Source: Dipteronia dyeriana (taxonomy: Eukaryota; Streptophyta; Magnoliopsida; Sapindales; Sapindaceae). Taken from it: a stretch of 64,000 nucleotides of DNA. The stretch is from positions 32,372,405 to 32,436,404 of the forward strand of contig CM065301.1 in NCBI GenBank assembly GCA_032871835.1, in the 5' to 3' direction. Every line of letters starts with the position of its first letter. The stretch's first letter is position 1. Position numbers and translations under genes: made by a program. Below the pieces are notes generated by a model. The model had not been told where the DNA came from. It did not search any database and worked only from the letters and a program-made list of their open reading frames with translations. This document shows, in pieces, positions 61,437 to 64,000 of the stretch.

Positions 61437-61689
61437 TATTTTTGGAAATGATGGTATTTTTGGAATAGGGTTGGAGATAAAGGGTTATTTTTGAAAGATA
61501 AAATGTGTTAATGGAATGGAATGGACATTCCATTGGTTTTTGGATGGAATGTCCATTCCACCAAAATGGTGGAATCCACATTTCAATGGAATGCCCATTC
61601 CATTGGCATTTACCAAACCAAATAAATGGAATGGATTTCTTTCCATTTCATTCTATTTCATTCCATTCCATCCAACCAAACACCACCTA
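60730..61689. mobile_element. MITE-like element with TA target duplication
   Basis: 60732-61687 begins GGTGGCGTTTGGTTACC and its far end, reverse-complemented, begins GGTGGTGTTTGGTTGG: 13 of the first 14 bases match. TA flanks both sides. The interior is rich in GGAATGGAATG-type repeats, palindromic ATTCCATTGG/CCATTCC sequences and a long AT microsatellite core (about 60960-61437, ending in a TG run). No transposase. The superfamily is uncertain: TA suggests Tc1/mariner-like, while GTTTGGTT ends also occur in other families. Confidence 0.6.
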
Positions 61690-62569
61690 AAGTAAAGAGA
61701 ACTAGCAGCTTTTTTTTTTTTTTTCCTTTTTCGTTTCTCTTCTCTTCTTTTCTTTTATTTACGTATGTAATTTTAATACCTAGACTTCCGATTTCTATAA
61801 GATATAATTAATTATTTAATTAATTAGAGTATTTGACCACCTTCTTGGTTGCCTTCTTTAATCTAAAATGAAAAACTTAAGTTTATTTGACTTCAATCTT
61901 GTTTTAATTAAATGATCATATATGTAAGTGGGTTGTCAACTTTGACTAAAAAATGCATTATCATTTCTTTTGTTAATTATCAAGACGACTTAAATTTAGA
62001 ACCCTACCGGACTGAATGGATGTTATCTTCACCATATCAAACCTGGCCCTTCACACAATTAAATGTTATTTAAATGATGAGAAATCCAATTTCTTGACTG
62101 TACATACAACTTTTTTCAATTTACAATATAATTCATGTTCATGTTTAGATACTTATGTAACCAATTTCGAACCTAGCAACGTTTTTACTCTCAGTTTATC
62201 GACTATCAACCATTAAATCTATATTTTCACTTAATTAGCATCTAACGAAGGCTTATATATAAAAATTGCATATTCAACCGATTTTTTTTAATCTCAATTA
62301 ATCAACTATCGATCATTAAATCTATCTTCTTTTGCTTAATCAACACCTCACTAGCTTTATCCTAACTTTAATAATTCATCCTAACTTTAAAATTCAAGAC
62401 CGTCCTCAAGAAAGAATTAGTAATATATATTCCATTATAAATCCCGAAATCACTCCATTTCAAAAGGAAATGGAAGACTCCCTTGGACAATTAAATCATT
62501 TTAATGAATAGTCAAAAACGAATGATACATACATGGCACTTCATAACACATCAAAATGCATATTTCATT
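61690..62569. other. Intergenic DNA downstream of the host gene
   Basis: No gene seen. AT-rich with a T-run at 61709-61726. It should contain the 3' UTR and polyadenylation region of the minus-strand gene, but I saw no canonical AATAAA close to the stop. Confidence 0.5.
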
Positions 62570-64000
62570 TCAAACACTTTTTGATAAAACTGTAGAAAGA
62601 GCATCTCTCAGATTCATTGCAGGAGAACTGGTGCAAGTCCTTAAAAATTCTTTACAAGAAGAAACTAGATTCAGCAACACTGAATCTGGAGGGTTGCTTC
62701 TGGTGGCATGGATGCAAGCCTGATGTAATAATCGAACGACAGTATCCTCTCCAAAACGCCAAGAATTTTTCTTGAATAAATTCAACCATGCATTCTCCGA
62801 AAATTCTGGCCAGTCACCAACTGGATGATTGATTATGCAAGAAAGAGCAGAAACATAGTCCTTGTTTTCAAGCTTGATGCAAAACCTTTCTTTGATGAGG
62901 GGTGGCGGAGGAGTCCGACCAGTCTGTACCAAGTGCTTCCAGGTTGTTTCTAGTAACTCTACCTGCAAACAGTAAAAACAGCACCATTGTTTTCATAGCT
63001 TCTATGGACGGGGAAAAACAGAACAAATCAAAGAAAAAGAATATTTGATGAGAAAATTCTGCAACACCAGATCCCAACTTGACAATGAATTTACAGCGAA
63101 AAAGTTTCAAATTTACCAAGTTTACATATATCAAAACCAGGATAGTTATTCGAGATTGTTCAGCTTCTTCTCACACGGCAAAGAATGAGCGACAGAAAAA
63201 ATGCACATTTGGCCAACCAGGCAGTAGATTTCCACTCACCAAATCGAATGCTTATTCAAACGCATCGTTTTTAAGCAATTGACAGTTTTTGATAACCAAA
63301 AGAACATGGTTCAATTATATATATAATGCATTAACTATAACACTGTTCTAAAAGACTTGCTTATAATGTAAACTTCAAGACCTAAATCCAGATATAAGGC
63401 ATTGAAAATCCAACTTCAAATCTTTACTCTTTAAAAACATGAATGGGCATGATTGATTATAGTTTTCTGCTTCCACAAGTTTAGTTAACAAAGCTGGATC
63501 TCATAATTAAAAATCTCTGTTTTTACCTACAACTGTTCTTTAGAGTTGCGTTATGGCATTTCTATATGGAGTTAGTTTCATGTTTCTACTTAGAGCTTCA
63601 AAGGCATCTTATTCTGTCTCAAATAGAACCTTTTGTAATCAACCTATTCACAAGTGACACAGCTTACCAGTTTGATATTTCTTGAGACATGGCACCATGA
63701 GTTATATACTTATATTATCACCCATTTTAGACAATTGTCTCAGTAGCTCTGTTAGAGGGGATCAAGTTGGGATAGGTATGCTTATAACATTTTATGAACA
63801 TCCATTTTGATAGGGTATATAAAGAAACAGTAACAGTATTACTAGAAATGAAATTTATTTCAAGAATAAAAAAATGAAAAACAGGATACCTTTCCAGCCC
63901 TTGAAGCATCCAATATTATTCGAAGATGACGTTTTGCATTGAAATAATATCCATGGTGCAGCATCTTTCTGTATACAAATTCAAGATCATCCCACCTTTT
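62570..64000 (-). CDS. PPR-like protein, C-terminal two exons (partial)
   Basis: Host gene entering from the right edge. Exon 64000-63890 encodes 37 residues (DLEFVYRKMLHHGYYFNAKR, then HLRIILDASRAGK). The intron 63889-62963 begins GTATCC and ends TTTGCAG. The last exon 62962-62570 continues in phase 0 with VELLETTWKHLVQTGRTPPPP, LIKERFCIKLENKDYVSALS and ends SKSV then TGA. Spliced, the two exons read through without a stop. The helix pattern and the TWKHLxxxGRxPPPxLIKERF text resemble the C-terminal part of organelle-targeted plant PPR proteins; that identification is from memory and no specific orthologue is claimed. The start and most repeats are outside the window. Confidence 0.75.
62963..63889 (-). 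other. Intron of the PPR-like gene
   Basis: 927 bp with a GT start (AAG/GTATCC) and an AG end preceded by TGTTTGCAG on the minus strand. AT-rich as expected for a plant intron. An ORF that runs through the acceptor (62868-63134) is not used. Confidence 0.75.

Overview
The window looks like repeat-rich intergenic DNA from a flowering plant, probably a eudicot. It is AT-rich and almost wholly made of LTR retrotransposons of plant-specific lineages: SIRE/Maximus-like and Tork-like Ty1/copia, and Athila-like and Tat-like Ty3/gypsy. Many are nested inside one another. The only convincing host gene is at the right edge: the last two exons of a minus-strand gene, probably a pentatricopeptide repeat (PPR) protein, at 62570-64000. 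No rRNA, tRNA, CRISPR array or bacterial feature was seen. Names E1-E9, G1-G4 and A1-A4 are my own labels.

Left part (1-24847): a layered nest. An LTR of family A (A1, plus) is cut by a Tork-like copia element E4 (minus, 19074-23446). E4 is cut by SIRE-like E3 (minus, 5646-9147, with LTR pieces 9148-10142 and 18146-19073). E3's 5' LTR is cut by the near-complete SIRE-like E2 (plus, 10143-18145, two LTRs, PBS and PPT). E3's pol abuts the 3' half of SIRE-like E1 (plus, 1131-5645). E1 is cut at 1130 by another copy of the E4-type LTR.

Middle (24848-50422): an Athila-like gypsy element G1 (minus, 25561-30214) with its 5' LTR. Next is the 3' half of a Tat-like gypsy pol (minus, 30215-32851). A defective Tork-like copia element E7 follows (minus, 3' LTR A2 at 32852-34995, pol/gag to about 41010), cut by a 2.58-kb solo LTR at 36339-38915 with a perfect TAGAC target duplication. 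Then come a SIRE-like LTR fragment E9, a gag-only SIRE-like element E6 (minus), an LTR-like block, and a Tat-like gag with its 5' LTR (48234-50422).

Right part (50449-64000): an Athila-type 3' LTR end (G4), then a second Tat-like gag (G3) split by two family-A solo LTRs in opposite orientations (A3, A4), LTR fragments, AT-rich DNA, a 956-bp MITE-like element with TA target sites, and the host gene.

No retrotransposon here has an intact coding region. All show stops, frameshifts or large deletions, so the elements do not work together as a system. The most unusual signals are four: GC-rich, family-specific repeat cassettes just upstream of the TATA box in several unrelated LTR families; an identical in-frame gag stop in two different SIRE-like elements; two deletion derivatives (a gag-only element, and one whose gag-pre-integrase segment is joined to RT); and E1 and E3 breaking at the same point of pol in opposite orientation.
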